A stretch of 6,387 nt of DNA. Source: Rhodocyclaceae bacterium. GTDB lineage: Bacteria > Pseudomonadota > Gammaproteobacteria > Burkholderiales > Rhodocyclaceae. Shown one piece after another: positions 5,037 to 6,387 of the stretch. Position numbers and translations under genes: made by a program. How positions within the stretch are numbered: the stretch's first letter is position 1; each line of letters opens with the position of its first letter. The notes under the pieces were generated by a model. The model was not told the origin of the DNA and ran no database searches. It worked only from the letters and a program-made list of their open reading frames with translations. Location of the stretch: positions 1 through 6,387 of the forward strand of contig JADLGU010000196.1 of NCBI GenBank assembly GCA_020849155.1, in the 5' to 3' direction.

Positions 5037-5411
5037 GGTCTTCTCCTGTGCAGGCGAACAGCTCGACCGGCTCATTCTCCGCGCTGCCGACGAGCTGCGC
5101 AAGCGGCCGGCAGCGCCGGTCGACGCACAATTCATAGCCGGCCGTGAAGATCGAGTGGGCCAGGCGCAGGCGTTCCAGCGGCGCGAGTGTGGGGCGGTAG
5201 CGCCAGACGCCGTTCTCCAGCACGGCGCCCTCCGGCGGCTCCATGCCGGCGCCACTGCCGCGGATGCGCGCTTCGAGGAGTTCCAGACGGCCGGCCTCGA
5301 TGCGCCAGTCCTCCTCCCAGCGGATCTTCTCGATGGAATGCGTCCACGCCAGGGTGAAGGATTCGATGGCCAGCACCGCCGCCAGGGTGCCGGAAACGAG
5401 GCACAGCGGCA

Positions 5412-5412
<1 letters not shown>
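5026..5412 (-). CDS. DUF1850 protein, partner of a TAXI-type TRAP permease
   Basis: The 128-residue protein fits the DUF1850 family, small proteins of unknown function usually encoded next to TRAP transporters of the TAXI type. Signature stretches are FTLAWTHSIEKIRWEEDWR (19-37), EARIRGSGAGMEPP (47-60) and the tail YELCVDRRCRPL (93-104). The first 16 residues are hydrophobic (LCLVSGTLAAVLAI) and could be a short membrane segment or signal peptide, but lack the usual basic start. Cys96, Cys101 and Cys121 could matter for folding outside the cytoplasm. The ATG overlaps the permease stop by 1 nt (TGATG) with no Shine-Dalgarno, so translation is probably coupled. A role in the transporter is inferred from this context only. 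Confidence 0.85.
5042..5047 (-). promoter_or_regulatory. Shine-Dalgarno of ogt inside the DUF1850 gene
   Basis: AGGAGA on the minus strand stands 5 nt before the ogt ATG and is formed by codons near the end of the upstream gene. It decides the ogt start and allows ribosome loading on a shared message. Confidence 0.75.

Positions 5413-6387
<975 letters not shown>

Noticed and set aside
4563..5255. Longer ogt reading with about 73 extra N-terminal residues
   Set aside because: The extension lies over the DUF1850 gene, has no family counterpart, and the ATG at 5036 has a good Shine-Dalgarno.

Overview
The window reads as ordinary chromosome from a GC-rich betaproteobacterium, most likely of the Rhodocyclales/Azoarcus type. 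This is an inference from three things: the S21, TsaD, PlsY, FolB and XerD sequences look beta/gammaproteobacterial, G+C and third-position GC are very high, and a housekeeping block sits beside a TAXI-type TRAP permease with its DUF1850 partner. No insertion sequence, prophage, CRISPR array, tRNA or rRNA is visible.

Layout. The left edge holds the first 30 codons of rpsU on the minus strand, driven by a strong sigma70 promoter (TTGGAC, 17 bp, TATAAT). tsaD (tRNA t6A synthesis) starts divergently, and an HpcH/HpaI-family aldolase follows on the same strand with a TTG start placed by a perfect Shine-Dalgarno inside the end of tsaD. plsY (phospholipid synthesis) runs convergently and overlaps the aldolase by 11 bp. 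folB (folate synthesis) diverges from plsY and meets ybaK (editing of mischarged tRNA) tail to tail, the two stop codons sharing one CTAG palindrome.

The 211-bp gap between ybaK and xerD is the only sizeable non-coding stretch and the most interesting part of the window. On the plus strand it has a sigma70-like promoter with 17-bp spacing, a run of short hairpins, and a strong intrinsic terminator placed against the end of xerD. No protein gene on that strand explains this promoter and terminator, so it is called a candidate small RNA of about 150 nt.

The right half is a tight minus-strand chain, read from right to left: a TRAP fused permease (its 5' part lies outside the window), a DUF1850 protein, ogt (alkylated-DNA repair) and xerD (chromosome dimer resolution). 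All three junctions overlap (1, 11 and 4 nt), which suggests one translationally coupled unit despite unrelated functions.

Overall the window is core housekeeping (translation fidelity through S21, t6A and YbaK; lipid and folate synthesis; DNA maintenance) next to a carboxylate-type transporter. No new multi-gene system was found. The candidate sRNA, the possible leaderless genes and the coupled transporter/repair/recombinase chain are the points worth checking.
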